A DNA stretch of 64,000 nt from DASSQJ01 sp963772645 (lineage in GTDB: Bacteria > Actinomycetota > Actinomycetes > Actinomycetales > Dermatophilaceae). The stretch covers positions 1 through 64,000 of the forward strand of contig CAVYYD010000005.1 of assembly GCA_963772645.1 (NCBI GenBank). The letters are read 5' to 3'. The notes under the pieces were generated by a model, which saw only the letters and a program-made list of their open reading frames with translations, had not been told where the DNA came from and did no database searches. Positions 10,675 through 20,800 of the stretch are shown in pieces (the first letter of the stretch is position 1; each line of letters opens with the position of its first letter). The position numbers and the translations under genes were made by a program.

Positions 10675-11722
10675 ATGCGCGTCAACCCACTCGACGGCAT
10701 CCGCGGGCTCGCCGTGCTGCTGGTGATCGTCGGTCACGCCGCCCACCCACAGAGCCAACCCCTTGCGGCCGCCGGGGTGACGCTGTTCTTCGTGCTCTCC
10801 GGCTACCTCATCACTGGCATCCTCCTGCGGGATGCCGATGAGACCGGTCGTCCGCAAGACTTGCGGCGGTTCTACGGACGGCGGGCTCGGCGGCTTCTCC
10901 CCGCGTTGACCCTGCTTCTCGCCTTCGAGATCGCATTCCGGATCGTCAGTGGGCGGAGCCTCCTTCCTGTCCTGTACGCCGGCACCTACAGCACCAACGT
11001 CGCCATCGCCTGGAACGAGACATCGAGCTTGAGCCACACCTGGTCCTTGGCCCTCGAGGAGCAGTTCTACCTGCTCTGGCCGCTGGCCCTTCCAGTGGTC
11101 CTGCGCAGCCGCCGCCCCCTGGCGTTGATAGCTGGGGTGGCAGTCGCGTCGGCAGCCCTTCGAACCGTGCTCTACTTCGGCTTCCCACCCCTGTGGCTGT
11201 TCGCGTACTTCGGCCCGTTCACACGAATCGATGCCATCCTCGCCGGTTGCGGGTTGGCCATCTTCCTTCACCGCTCCACCGTCCGCACCAACCGGGTCGC
11301 GTCTCCCGTCGCAGTCGGGGGATTGGCGGTGATCGGCCTGTCCGCTGTCTGGAGCTCCGGCCCGGCCGCGGTCCTGCTGCTGCCCCTTCTCGTCGTGGCC
11401 TCCACCGCGGTCGTGTGGGCACCTCGCCACAGCCGAACGGAGCTGGACCAGCCGACCCTTCGGTGCTCCACCCCTTCGGTGGCTGGGCCGCATCTCTTAC
11501 GGCATGTACCTCTGGCATCCCCTGGTCTACATCGCGATGGGCGCTTTGGGGGCGCCGTCCTACCTCCCTCTGGTCGCGACCGTCGCCATCGCGTCAACGT
11601 CGTGGTTGCTCATCGAGCGCCCGCTGCTCCGGCAGGGCGCTGTGGCGCATCGACCGCCCGGGACGGAACCGGGCGTGAGCCCTACTGTTCAGGCAGCTGC
11701 ACCGACATACTCGACAACGTAG
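10675..11722 (+). CDS. OafA-type membrane acyltransferase, copy D, one frame break
   Basis: The best preserved of the four copies. MRVNPLDGIRGLAVLLVIVGHA, GVTLFFVLSGYLITGILL, RFYGRRARRLLPALTLLL, SLSHTWSLALEEQFYLLWPLAL and FGPFTRIDAILAGCGLAIFL are read in one frame to about 11475. The frame then shifts by one base to LRWLGRISYGMYLWHPLVYIAMG and SWLLIERPLLRQG. The corrected protein is about 348 residues with roughly ten membrane helices, a normal length for acyltransferase family 3. Locus length modulo three indicates one extra base, probably in the CC runs near 11475. GAGAGGGG lies 8 nt before the ATG. It is probably an O-acetyl or similar transferase acting on a surface polymer. Confidence 0.82.
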
Positions 11723-11852
11723 CGACGGGCTCTTGGCGGCACTCTCGCCGGGCCCGGGGGTCGTAACGTCGTTCGGTCGCGCGATGGTTGCCGTCTGTGG
11801 TCGGGATGTCTCTTCCAGCGGGGTCAGCGCCTCACCCGGCTGACGGGTCGGC

Positions 11853-11858
11853 TAGCGT
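11853..11858 (+). promoter_or_regulatory. -10 box of leaderless YbaK-family gene
   Basis: TAGCGT, 7 nt before the ATG at 11866, with no ribosome-binding site. It decides this start. Confidence 0.5.
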
Positions 11859-11865
11859 CACCGGC

Positions 11866-12403
11866 ATGCCGACCGCCCGTGGAACCCTCGACTGGTCCCC
11901 CGCGACCGAGCACCCCGAGCTGATGGCCCCGCCGGTCGCTGCAGGCCGTCACCGCCATCCCGGGGGCCCTCGTCGCGCCGATCGACCCGGAGCTCGCCGA
12001 CACCGCCGCCCTGTGCGAGGCCTACGACGTCGCCCTGGGCGCGAGCGCCAACTGCGTCGTCGTCGCCGGCAGGCGCGCCGGGCAGACCCGCTACGCCGCG
12101 GTGATGGTCCTGGCCACGCACCGGGCCGACGTCAACAACGTCGTCCGGCGCCACCTCGACGTCCGCAAGATCTCGTTCGCCCCGCACGAGGACGCGGTGG
12201 CGCTGACCGGGATGGAGTTCGGCGGGATCACCCCGGTGGGCCTGCCCGCCGACTGGCCGGTGCTGGTCGACGACGCCGTGGTGGAGGCCGGCGAGGTCTG
12301 CATCGGCAGCGGCATCCGCGGCAGCAAGCTCCTCGTCACCGGCGCCGACCTGCTCACCCTGCCCGGCGCCGAGCGACTCGCCCTCGCCCAGCCGGCCTCC
12401 TGA
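11866..12403 (+). CDS. YbaK/EbsC-family aminoacyl-tRNA deacylase, one frame break
   Basis: A trans-editing domain protein that hydrolyses mischarged tRNAs such as Cys-tRNA(Pro) in its family. The start MPTARGTLDWSPATEHPEL is in one frame. After a one-base surplus near 11930 the protein continues with LQAVTAIPGALVAPIDPELAD and then ANCVVVAGRRAGQTRYAAVMVLA, the YbaK core. DVRKISFAPHEDAVALTGMEFGGITPVGLP is the conserved substrate-pocket region, and VCIGSGIRGSKLLV is the C-terminal strand. The corrected length of 178 residues is normal. It ends 37 nt from the convergent SIS gene. The exact tRNA substrate cannot be told. Confidence 0.8.
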
Positions 12404-12440
12404 GCGGGCCGGCCCGGCCCGGCGCTCCCGCGCCCGGCGG

Positions 12441-13595
12441 TCAGGAGGTGCGGTCGCGCAGCTCGGCGACGTGGCGGCTGACCGACGGGTCGAGGCCGAG
12501 ACCGAGGGCGAGGTAGGTCGCCGCGAAGTCGGTGACCGCGATGAGCGAGGCCAGCCGGAGCAGCGGGTGCCCCGAGCGGGCCTGCTGCTCGAGGACGACG
12601 GCCCCGGACTCGCGGGCGGAGTCGACGACGGCGTCGGCGAGGGCCACCGCCGCGGGGTCGAGGTCGGGGTCGCGCAGGGCGAGCAGCCCGAGCCGCGGCG
12701 TCGGCGGGCCGTCGAGGTAGGGGTCGGCGAAGATGTCGCGACCGGCGGGCCGCTCGACCGCGCCCGCGCCGCTGCCGAACGGCCCGTCGAGCGTCGCGAC
12801 CACCTGGGAGGCGGCGTCCGGGAGGGACCCGTGCAGGGCCGGGATCCGGGCGGTGAGGCTGAGCATCGCGGCCGCGCGGGCCGCCGCGACGCCGGTGGTC
12901 GGGCCGTCGCCGAGGACGACCGGGACCGTGCCGTCCAGGCCGGTGGCGAGCAGCTTGGCGGGGTTGACGAAGGCCTCCGAGGAGGGGCGGCACTCCTCGG
13001 CCACCTCGTCGAGGAGGTCGGCGACATCGTTCAGCACCCCGAGCGGGGACTCGGCCAGGCCGAGCCGGTCCGCGGCGAGCAGCACCGGGGTGAGCAGTGA
13101 CCACAGGGCCGTGCGGGAGGACGGCGCCGGCAGCGCGACGTCGACGTGGACGCCGCGGGCCCGGGCGCTGACCTCGGCCAACGGGGAGCCGGCGGCGCCG
13201 ACGGTCAGCAGCGCGGCGCCCCGGCGGGCGGCCTCGGCGGCGAGGGCGAGCGGGCCGGCGGCGCGCCCGGACTGGCTCACCGCGATGACGAGGTCGAGCG
13301 GCCCGACCCAGCCGGGCAGCGGGGCGTCGCGGCGGACCATCACCGGGACCGGGGAGCCGGCCTCGGTGACCAGGTCGAGGACGTCGCCGACGACCGCCGA
13401 GCCACCGAGCGCGGCGACGAGGACCGAGCGTGGCCGCTCGCCGTCGGCGACCCGGTCGATACCGGCCTCCTCGGCGGCGACGAGCGACCGGCGCAGCTGC
13501 GCCCCGGCCGAGGCGAGGGCCCGTAGACTGCCGCGGCGGTCGAGGGCGGCGAGGGCGTCGGGGTCCTCGAGCCGCTGCTCGTCGAGCCAGGCCAT
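12441..13595 (-). CDS. SIS-domain sugar isomerase, mannose-6-phosphate isomerase-like
   Basis: A 384-residue protein with tandem sugar-isomerase (SIS) folds. VAALGGSAVVGDVLD near residue 60 and AVSQSGRAAGPLAL near residue 105 are SIS signature turns that bind a sugar phosphate, and the C-terminal half carries the bifunctional phosphoglucose/phosphomannose isomerase-like region. The partner genes Trm112-like and manB lie immediately upstream on the same strand, an arrangement conserved in many actinobacteria. That supports interconversion of fructose-6-P and mannose-6-P ahead of ManB. ATG at 13595 is 13 nt after the upstream stop. No alternative family fits as well, but the substrate is inferred from context. 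Confidence 0.82.
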   Translation of the reverse strand: MAWLDEQRLEDPDALAALDRRGSLRALASAGAQLRRSLVAAEEAGIDRVADGERPRSVLVAALGGSAVVGDVLDLVTEAGSPVPVMVRRDAPLPGWVGPLDLVIAVSQSGRAAGPLALAAEAARRGAALLTVGAAGSPLAEVSARARGVHVDVALPAPSSRTALWSLLTPVLLAADRLGLAESPLGVLNDVADLLDEVAEECRPSSEAFVNPAKLLATGLDGTVPVVLGDGPTTGVAAARAAAMLSLTARIPALHGSLPDAASQVVATLDGPFGSGAGAVERPAGRDIFADPYLDGPPTPRLGLLALRDPDLDPAAVALADAVVDSARESGAVVLEQQARSGHPLLRLASLIAVTDFAATYLALGLGLDPSVSRHVAELRDRTS

Positions 13596-13608
13596 GGTGG
13601 GGGCCCGG

Positions 13609-13818
13609 TCAGCCCGGGCGCCGGGCCTCGTCGACGAGCAGGACCGGGACGCCGTCGTCGATCCGGTAGGCGAGGCCGCACTCATCCGAGGTGCAGACCA
13701 GCTCGGGCCCGCCATCCGGGCCGGTGTCGTCCCGCAGCTCGCTGTGGCAGGCGGGGCAGCGGAGGATCTCGCGAAGCCACGGTTCGATCTGCGACGTGGC
13801 GCCGGCCGGCTCGCTCAT
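13609..13818 (-). CDS. Trm112-family small zinc-finger-like protein
   Basis: A 69-residue protein with RCPACHSELR near residue 21, LVCTSDECGLAYRI near residue 42, and DDGVPVLLVDEARR at the end, the pattern of Trm112/YcaR-like proteins. The four cysteines, CPAC and C-x4-C, probably bind zinc. Such proteins act as methyltransferase activators in other organisms; in actinobacteria the gene is a fixed neighbour of manB and the SIS isomerase but its partner is unknown. GAGGTGA lies 3 nt before the ATG at 13818. The gene is separate from manB (gap 173 nt) and almost touches the SIS gene. Confidence 0.85.
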   Translation of the reverse strand: MSEPAGATSQIEPWLREILRCPACHSELRDDTGPDGGPELVCTSDECGLAYRIDDGVPVLLVDEARRPG

Positions 13819-13991
13819 GGTCACCTCTCGGGCGGTTCGACGGTGGGCGGGGGGTCTCCCGCGATCCTCGCACACGTGCCGGCACCGGCATCCGCTCGGT
13901 CGACCGGCCGGTGCACCGGAACGTTCGGAGGAGCACCTGGACGTTCGGGGTGCCTGACCGGAGGTTGCCGCATCGGGCGGGACAGTGGGGG

Positions 13992-15429
13992 TCAGGCGGG
14001 GGTGCGGACGATGCCGAGGACGGTGTCGCGGACCCGGGCCATCGTCTCGGGGTCGGCGGCCTCGACGTTGAGCCGGAGCAGCGGCTCGGTGTTCGAGGCC
14101 CGCAGGTTCAGCCACCACATCGGGTCCCCGTCGCCGCCGGCGTGAGTGATCGTCAGCCCGTCGAGCCGGTCGACCTCGACGCCCTGCTCCTGGCCCCAGG
14201 CCAGGACCCGGTCGGTCGCCGCGGGGGCGTCGGCCACCGTGGAGTTGACCTCCCCGGAGGCGCTGTAGCGGCTCAGGTCGGCCATCAGCTCGGAGAGCGG
14301 CGCCGGCTGCCCGCCGAGCGCGGCGAGCACGTGGAGGGCCGCGAGCATCCCGGTGTCGGCGAACCAGAAGTCGCGGAAGTAGTAGTGCGCGCTGTGCTCC
14401 CCGCCGAAGACCGCGTCGTGCCGGGCCATCTCCCCCTTGATGAACGAGTGGCCCACCCGGGTGCGGACCGGCCGGGCCCCGGTGGCCGCGATCTCCTCCG
14501 GCACCTGCACGGAGCAGATGACGTTGTGGACCACGGCGACCTCGCCGGGCTCGGCACCCTCCGCCACGGCCCGGGCCACCTCCCGGCGCGCGATGAGCGC
14601 GGTGATCGCGCTCGGGCTGACCGGCTCCCCGCGCTCGTCGATGACGAAGCAGCGGTCGGCGTCCCCGTCGAAGGCGAGGCCGAGGTCGGCGCCGTGCGCC
14701 CGGACGGCGGCCTGGAGGTCACGCAGGTTCTCCGGCTCGAGCGGGTTGGCCTCGTGGTTGGGGAAGGAGCCGTCAAGCTCGAAGTAGAGCGGCACGACGG
14801 TCAGCGGCAGCGCCGGCAGGCCGGCCCCGGTGCCGAGCACGGCGGGGACGGTGTACCCGCCCATCCCGTTCCCGGCGTCGACGACGACCTTCAGCGGCCG
14901 GATGCCGGAGAGGTCGACCAGGCCGCGGAGGAACCCGGCGTAGTCGGCCAGGAGGTCGCGCTCGAGCAGGTCGCCGCGCTGGTCCTGGGCGGCGTCGGTC
15001 GCCCTCGTCGAGGAGCTGCTCGGCGCGGCGGCGGACCTGCGCCAGGCCGGTGTCCTGGCCGACCGGCCGGGCCCCCGAGCGGCACAGCTTGATGCCGTTG
15101 TAGCGGGCCGGGTTGTGGCTCGCGGTGAACATCGCGCCCGGCAGGTCGAGCGCCCCGCTGGCGTAGTAGAGGCCGTCGGTGCTGCACAGGCCGACGAGGG
15201 TGACGTCGTGGCCGCGGCTGCGGACCCCGTCGGCGAAGGCCTGGACCAGCCCCGGGCCGGACTCGCGCATGTCCCGGCCGATGACGCAGCCGTGCGCGCC
15301 GTCGGGGCCGACGACGACCTCGGCGAAGGCGGCCCCCAGGGCGTGGGCGACGTCGGAGTCGAGCTGGTCTGGCACGGTGCCACGGACGTCGTAGGCCTTG
15401 ACGACGGCGGCGAGGGATCGCGGTGTCAC
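13992..15429 (-). CDS. manB: Phosphomannomutase/phosphoglucomutase, one frame break
   Basis: Interconverts mannose-6-P and mannose-1-P, the entry to GDP-mannose for mannosylated lipids and glycans. AVVKAYDVRGTVPDQLDSD is the N-terminus, GCVIGRDMRESGP the metal-adjacent loop, GAMFTASHNPARYNGIK the active-site phosphoserine loop (TASHNP), and DLGLAFDGDADRCFVIDE the Mg-binding DGDADR loop. The C-terminal RASNTEPLLRLNVEA binds the substrate phosphate. Near 15003 an extra C in a CCC run breaks the frame between EQLLDEG and DAAQDQRGD; locus length is 1 modulo 3, so a single surplus base restores about 478 residues, normal for the family. The start is GTG at 15429, or GTG at 15441. The gene is probably functional and the break a read error. 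Confidence 0.92.
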
Positions 15430-15524
15430 GTGCGGTGACACTACGGGACCCGGGCGCCGTGGCGCACCCGTCCGGGCCGCTTCTGACGGGGCCGCTGGGA
15501 CCCGGCCGCCCGGTGAGCGGCGGC

Positions 15525-15896
15525 TCAGGCCTCGGCGCTGCCGCGCAGCATCCGCAGGTGGCCCCGGCGGGCGACCTCCCCGGCCACCGGGCCGGTGTCG
15601 GCCGGCGGCGGGGCGGCGTGCCGCGGGCGGCCGGCCTCCCGGACCGCGTCGGCGAGGGCGAGCAGGTCGTCGGGCGTGGGCTCGGGCTCGGAGTAGTCGG
15701 TGGCGAGCCGGACGACCTCCCAGCCGCGGGGTGCGGTGAGCCGGCTCGCGTGGTCGGCGCACAGGTCGTAGGTGTGCGGCTCGGCGTAGGTGGCGAGCGG
15801 GCCGAGGACGGCGGACTGGTCGGAGTACACGTAGGTCAGGGTGGCCACGGCACTCTGGCGACAGCCTGTCTTCGTGCACTTCCGGGACAGGTTCAC
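15525..15896 (-). CDS. DUF3499 family protein
   Basis: A 123-residue actinobacterial protein of unknown function. The N-terminus NLSRKCTKTGCRQSAVATLTYVY and the region HTYDLCADHASRLTAPRGWEVVRL are family hallmarks; four cysteine/histidine ligands (C-x4-C, C-x2-H) suggest a zinc ribbon. The C-terminus is a disordered Pro/Arg-rich tail. GTG at 15896 is chosen because a TAGAGT box lies 7 nt upstream and because family members begin at this residue; the frame extends upstream without similarity. It is divergent from the zincin-like gene and lies upstream of manB on the same strand. Confidence 0.9.
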   Translation of the reverse strand: MNLSRKCTKTGCRQSAVATLTYVYSDQSAVLGPLATYAEPHTYDLCADHASRLTAPRGWEVVRLATDYSEPEPTPDDLLALADAVREAGRPRHAAPPPADTGPVAGEVARRGHLRMLRGSAEA

Positions 15897-15903
15897 GGGC
15901 TCG

Positions 15904-15950
15904 ACTCTAGGCTCCCGGGCGCCGCGCCGACATGAGGCACGCCGTAGCAT
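15904..15950. promoter_or_regulatory. Divergent leaderless promoters for DUF3499 and the zincin-like gene
   Basis: Minus-strand TAGAGT (15904-15909) ends 7 nt before the DUF3499 GTG. Plus-strand TAGCAT (15945-15950) ends 7 nt before the GTG at 15958. Neither start has a ribosome-binding site. The two boxes lie in a 61-nt intergenic region and fix both starts. Confidence 0.55.
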
Positions 15951-15957
15951 GCGGGGC

Positions 15958-16374
15958 GTGACCGCACGCCACCGCGACCGGCACGGCCGGGGCCCCCGGG
16001 GGCCGCTGGCGTGGCCGCCCGTGCCGGCGATGGAGACCCGCCTGGAGCGCTTCGACGACCTCGTCCTCGACGCGGCCGACCGGCTGCGCCCGCACCTCGG
16101 GTCGCGGTACGCCGCACTGGAGTTCGCGGTCGAGGACGTCCCCCCGCAGGACCCGGCGCCGTGGGAGGAGCAGGTCGCGGCGCTCGGCCGGCTGCACCGC
16201 GGCGACCCGGGCCGCCCGAACCGGGTCGTGGTCTACCGGCGGCCGGTCGAGGCCCGGGCCCAGGACGAGGACGACCTGGCCGACCTGGTCCGGGAGGTCG
16301 TCACCGAGCAGGTGGCCGCGCTCCTCGGGGTGCCGCCGCACGAGCTGGACCCCGAGGCCGACCCGGACCTCTGA
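15958..16374 (+). CDS. Zincin-like metallopeptidase family protein with degenerate HExxH
   Basis: A 138-residue member of the zincin_1 (DUF-type metallopeptidase) family. RDRHGRGPRGPLAWPPVP at the start, RLERFDDLVLDAADRL, and LEFAVEDVPPQDP are conserved. In the canonical family a C-terminal HExxHxxGI helix binds zinc. Here the corresponding stretch reads VVTEQVAALLGVPPHELD, with no histidine in either zinc position. So the protein is probably not a peptidase; this degenerate form occurs in other actinobacteria. GTG at 15958 is preferred to ATG at 15949 because the ATG overlaps the TAGCAT -10 box. It ends 15 nt from the convergent DUF5719 gene. Confidence 0.82.
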   Translation: MTARHRDRHGRGPRGPLAWPPVPAMETRLERFDDLVLDAADRLRPHLGSRYAALEFAVEDVPPQDPAPWEEQVAALGRLHRGDPGRPNRVVVYRRPVEARAQDEDDLADLVREVVTEQVAALLGVPPHELDPEADPDL

Positions 16375-16389
16375 GCGGGCCGTGCCTCG

Positions 16390-17862
16390 TCAGGGCAGCG
16401 GGAAGGCCCGGCTCACCGGCGAGCTGACCGCGCTCGGCTCGAGCGGCATCACCGACACGAGCCGGCCGGCCCCGGAGCCGGAGGTCGAGACGACGCCGGC
16501 GCGCAGCACCCCGCTGCCGACCTTCTCGACCCACACGGCATCCGCGCCCTCGAGGTCGACCGAGGCCGTGGTGTTCGGCTCCAGCCGGACCTTGCGCGTG
16601 GTGGCCCGGCCGTCGGAGACGGTGTGCACGACGGCGGTGGTCGAGCCCCCGGTGCCGACGAGGCCGAGCCGGCGGGCCACGCCCCGGGTGGCCGGCAGCG
16701 CGGCCCCGGACACCTCGGTGACCGCCGGGGCGGAGCCGGCCCAGGCGACGTCGCCGGGGTCGTTCCCGGTGCCGGCGTCGGTGAGCACGGCGGCGACGAC
16801 CGGCACGTCGGCCTCGACGACGACGGCGTAGGTGCCGGCGGGCACCGACGGCAGCGCGAGCTCGGCGGTGGCACCGGCGGGAACGCTGAGCACGGTGTCG
16901 GCGGTGGTCGGCACGAGGCCGTCCCGGCCGAGCACCGAGACCCGGGCGACGGCCTGCTCCTCCCCGGGCACGGCGAGCCGGAGGGTGGCCCGGCCGCCGA
17001 GCAGCGCGGCGGGCACGACCTGGGTGGTGCGCGGGGTGTCGGCGGGCACGACGGTCTCGGCGCCGCGCGGGGTGCTGCCGACGACCCAGGTCTCGGTGAG
17101 CGTCGCCTGCAGGCCGCCGCCGTCGGCGACGACGTGCACGGCCGGCTGCTTCTCCTGGCCGGCCCACGCGTCGAGGAGCAGGCTCTCGCGGCCCCCGGGC
17201 GGCACGGTGACGGTGTGCGGGTCCCCGACCTGCCCGGCCGCCCCGTGGACGCTGACGTCGGCGCTGACCGGGTTGCCGCCCGGGTTGAGCAGGGTGAGGC
17301 GCTCGAGCCGGCCCGGACCGTCGCCGCCGGCGAGGAGCCAGAGGTCGGAGGCGGCGCCCAGGCACGGGGTCGTCGTCAGCCCGTGGGTCTCCTTGCCGGT
17401 CTGCTCCCACTCCTGGGTCGCGGCGAGCGCCGGCGCCATCGAGCCCTCGGCGGCGAGGGTGACCGGCCCGCGGCCGGGCAGCGGCGCCGAGACCGTCGAG
17501 GGCCGGGCCGGGTCGAGGGTGCCGAGGGTGGTGGAGCCGGCGGTCAGCCGCGCGGAGCCGGCGCCGGTGGGGGCCTGGGGCAGCAGCTCGGTGGGGCCGC
17601 TGGCCGCGGCGACGGTGCCGCCGACCGCCACGTCGGGGACCCCGCCGATGCCGGTGAGCTCGTCGCCCGGGCACATCAGGGTGGTCGACGTCGTCAGGCT
17701 GGCCCCGCTGACCGGCGCCTGCTGCACCCCGCTCGCGGCGACGAGGTCGAGCGCGACCGGGTGGGTGGTGGCCAGCCAGACCAGGCCGGCGGCCGCTCCC
17801 CCGGCGAGGACCACGCGCCCGGCGCCCGGCACGAACGGGCGCACCCGGGCCCACCGGCTCAC
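16390..17862 (-). CDS. DUF5719 family membrane-anchored exported protein
   Basis: A 490-residue protein with one N-terminal membrane segment (GRVVLAGGAAAGLVWLA, residues 15-31) and a long extracytoplasmic domain rich in beta-strand repeats, Ala, Gly, Thr and Val. MCPGDELTGI and TTPCLGAASDLWLLAGG are family motifs with two conserved cysteines. The GTG start overlaps the stop of the upstream giant glycosyltransferase by 4 nt (GTGA), so the two are translationally coupled. This pairing is common in actinobacteria and suggests a joint role in envelope assembly; function is unknown. The single frame is clean over its whole length, unlike its upstream partner. Confidence 0.85.
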   Translation of the reverse strand: MSRWARVRPFVPGAGRVVLAGGAAAGLVWLATTHPVALDLVAASGVQQAPVSGASLTTSTTLMCPGDELTGIGGVPDVAVGGTVAAASGPTELLPQAPTGAGSARLTAGSTTLGTLDPARPSTVSAPLPGRGPVTLAAEGSMAPALAATQEWEQTGKETHGLTTTPCLGAASDLWLLAGGDGPGRLERLTLLNPGGNPVSADVSVHGAAGQVGDPHTVTVPPGGRESLLLDAWAGQEKQPAVHVVADGGGLQATLTETWVVGSTPRGAETVVPADTPRTTQVVPAALLGGRATLRLAVPGEEQAVARVSVLGRDGLVPTTADTVLSVPAGATAELALPSVPAGTYAVVVEADVPVVAAVLTDAGTGNDPGDVAWAGSAPAVTEVSGAALPATRGVARRLGLVGTGGSTTAVVHTVSDGRATTRKVRLEPNTTASVDLEGADAVWVEKVGSGVLRAGVVSTSGSGAGRLVSVMPLEPSAVSSPVSRAFPLP

Positions 17863-20800
17863 GGCCGGCCCACCCGGGTCTCGCGGCGGCCGAAGGGCAC
17901 CGCCAGGAACGCGAGGAGGACCAGGGCCGCGAGCTGGGCGAGGTGCCAGCCGTGCTCGGGGCTGTCGACGGTGACGGCGAGGGTGCCCGGGCCCTCGGGC
18001 AGCTCGTAGGTCGGCGAGTCGGCGCCGGCGACCGGGGCCAGGGCGCGGCCGTCGACCGAGACGACCGCGGCCTCGGCCCAGCCCGGCGGCTCGGCGACGA
18101 CGAGCCGGCTGCCGGCGGGGGCGTCGATGGCGGTCACGGTGGCGGCGTGCTCCCCGGAGGTCTCGACGAGGGTCGTCGCCTCGGGGGTGACCATCCGCAG
18201 GCGTGGGCTCGCGACGAGGGCGTGGTCGCGCTCCCCGGTCGGGCTGACCCGCCACATCTCCCACCCGTCCCGCGGGGAGATCCGCTGCAGCCCGGCCGTC
18301 GCGTCGAGCCGCCGGGCGAGGTCGTCGGGGACGGCGTCGGCCCGGATGGCGAGGAGGTCGACCGCGGCGGCGGCGACGAGCCCGTCCCCGCCGGCGCGCG
18401 CGTCGAGCAGGGCGGTGACCCCGGCCGCCGCCCGCCGGTCGGCCTCGGTCACCGCGGGGAGCGGGCGCACGACGTCGGCGGCCTCCCGGCCGACGAGGCG
18501 GTAGCCGGCGCCCTGGACCCCCGGCACGACGAAGAGCGAGCGGGTCGCGAAGGCGCCGCGGGCCTGCTCGAGGGCGACCGCCGGCCGCGGGTCGTGCCAG
18601 GGCCCGAGGGCGTCGCCGAGGGTGGCCCAGCCGACCCCCCCGGCACCGACGAGTACCGCCGCCAGGGCCGCGGTGAGCACCGCCCACGTCCCGACGGCGC
18701 GGGTGCGCCCGAGCGCGTGCAGCGGGATGCCGTCGAGCCCGCGGACCAGGGCGACGACGAGGAGCAGGACCAGCGGCAGGAGGAAGGTGCCGGCCCACAG
18801 GGTGATCGGGCCGCCGGCTCCCTCGACGCCCGCGGGCACCGTGCCGAGCCGGACCGTGCGGGGCCAGGAGGGCGAGGGCGAGGGCCGCGGGCAGGAGGAC
18901 GGCGAGCGCCGTGCGGCCGAGGTGCGCCAGCGGCGCCCGCGGGCGAGCGCCAGCACGCCGACGACCGCGAGCGGCGCGCTGGTCCACACCAGGGCCACCC
19001 CGGTGCCGCCGGGGTCGAGCAGGGCCAGCCGCCAGAGCGGCGGCGCCGACCCGCCCCACTGCGCCAGGCCGGAGCCGGCGACGAGCACCGGCCACGCGGC
19101 CGGTGCGGTGCCGAGCAGCCACGGGGCGAGGACGGCGGGCGGGCACGAGGGCGACGGCGAGGGCGTGCCGGCGCGGGTGCGGCTGCGGACGAGGGCGAGG
19201 AGCAGGGCCACGACGACGGCCGGGACGAGGAGGACCGGGGCGAAGGCGCCGAGGACGACGAGGGCGAGCGCGGTGGCGAACGCACTCGTCGCGGTGGAGC
19301 GGCGGACGGCGACGAGCCAGAGCCCGGCGAACACGGCGGGCAGCAGGACGAGCGCGACGAGCGCGCCGAGGCGGCCCTGGGCCACGGCCGCGGCGGCCAC
19401 CCCGGAGCTCGCCCAGGCGACGGCGCCGAGGGCGCGCACCCACGGGCCGCGGGCGAGGACCCGCAGCGCGAGGTAGGCACTGACCGCGGCGAGCGGCATC
19501 GCGAGTGAGGACGGAGAGCCCGACGACGAGGCCCGGCCGGCGCCGGGGGCGCGGGCAGCAGCGGCAGGTGGGCGACGAGCCAGGCCGGCCCGGAGAGGAG
19601 CAGGGCGGCGGGCCCGACGGCGTCGGGGCCGCCGAGGCCGGCACCGGTCCATCCGTCGCTCCAGGCGTGCCAGAGGGTGGCGGCGTCGGCGCTCGTGCCG
19701 ACGAGCTCGCCGCCGGCGAGGCCGGAGCCCAGGCCGGTCCACACCCCGGTGCCGAGCGAGCGGCCGGCGACCGCGGCGACCGCGGCCGCGGCGAGGGTCG
19801 GCGACGACGCCGGGATGGGTGAGCGACCTTGACGAGCCAGGAGCGGGGGTTGAGCTCGGCGACCTGGTCGCCGATCGGGGGGCGCGGTGGGACGAGGGCG
19901 TGGTGCACCGAGTCGGCCCACCCGGTGAGGACGGCCCGGCGCGGCTCGAAGAGCGAGCGGAGGTGGCGGCGGCGGACGACCGGCGCGGGTGGCGGGTGCG
20001 CCAGCGGGCGACGAGGCCCGCGGACCGGGTCGACCGAGGTGAGCGCCGAGAGCTCGGCCGCGGCCGCGCGGGGCCGCTTGAGCAGGACGAGGCCGACGGC
20101 CGCGACAGCGAGGTGAGGACGATCCACACGGCGAGGAACGGGGTGGACCACCACGGGGCGCGGGCGAGGGCGACCCGGCGGGCCGCGCGGCGTCGGACGG
20201 CGGTGGTCGGGGTGGTGACGCGACGCCCGGCCCGGTGCGCATCCGTGCCCCGGGGACGACGACGACGCGGCGGCCGGAGGCCTGGGCCCGCCAGCCGAGG
20301 TCGAGGTCGGCGCCGACGTCGCCGAAGGAGGTCTCCCAGCCGTGCAGGCCGAGGAGCAGGTCGCGCTCGACGAGGGTGCCGGCGAAGGGACGGCGAGCGC
20401 GTCGTCCATCCGGTCGTACTGGCCCTGGTCGGGCTCGCCGGGCGGCCGGCCTGCGGAAGCGAGGCGGCCGCCGCGGGTGGCGCGGATGGCGATCGCGCGC
20501 AGGCGGTCGGGGAGGCCGGCGTCGAGGTGCTTCGGGCCGAGCAGGCCGGCGGACGGCGAGCGGCGCCAGGCGTCGACGAGGGCGCCAGGGTGCGCGGCTC
20601 GGGCGTCGTGCCGACGGGGAGGAACCAGAGCAGGGCCGGCGGCGGGGTCGTCGGCGGCGGCGGGTGCGCGGCGACGGCGGCGTGGGCGGCGCGCCGCAGC
20701 GGGGCCGTGGGTGGCCTCGACGACGGTGACCGGGACCGCGGTGCCCTCGGCGACGGTGGCGACGACGTCGGCGAGGGTGAGCGCGGCGGCGGGCGGGCAC

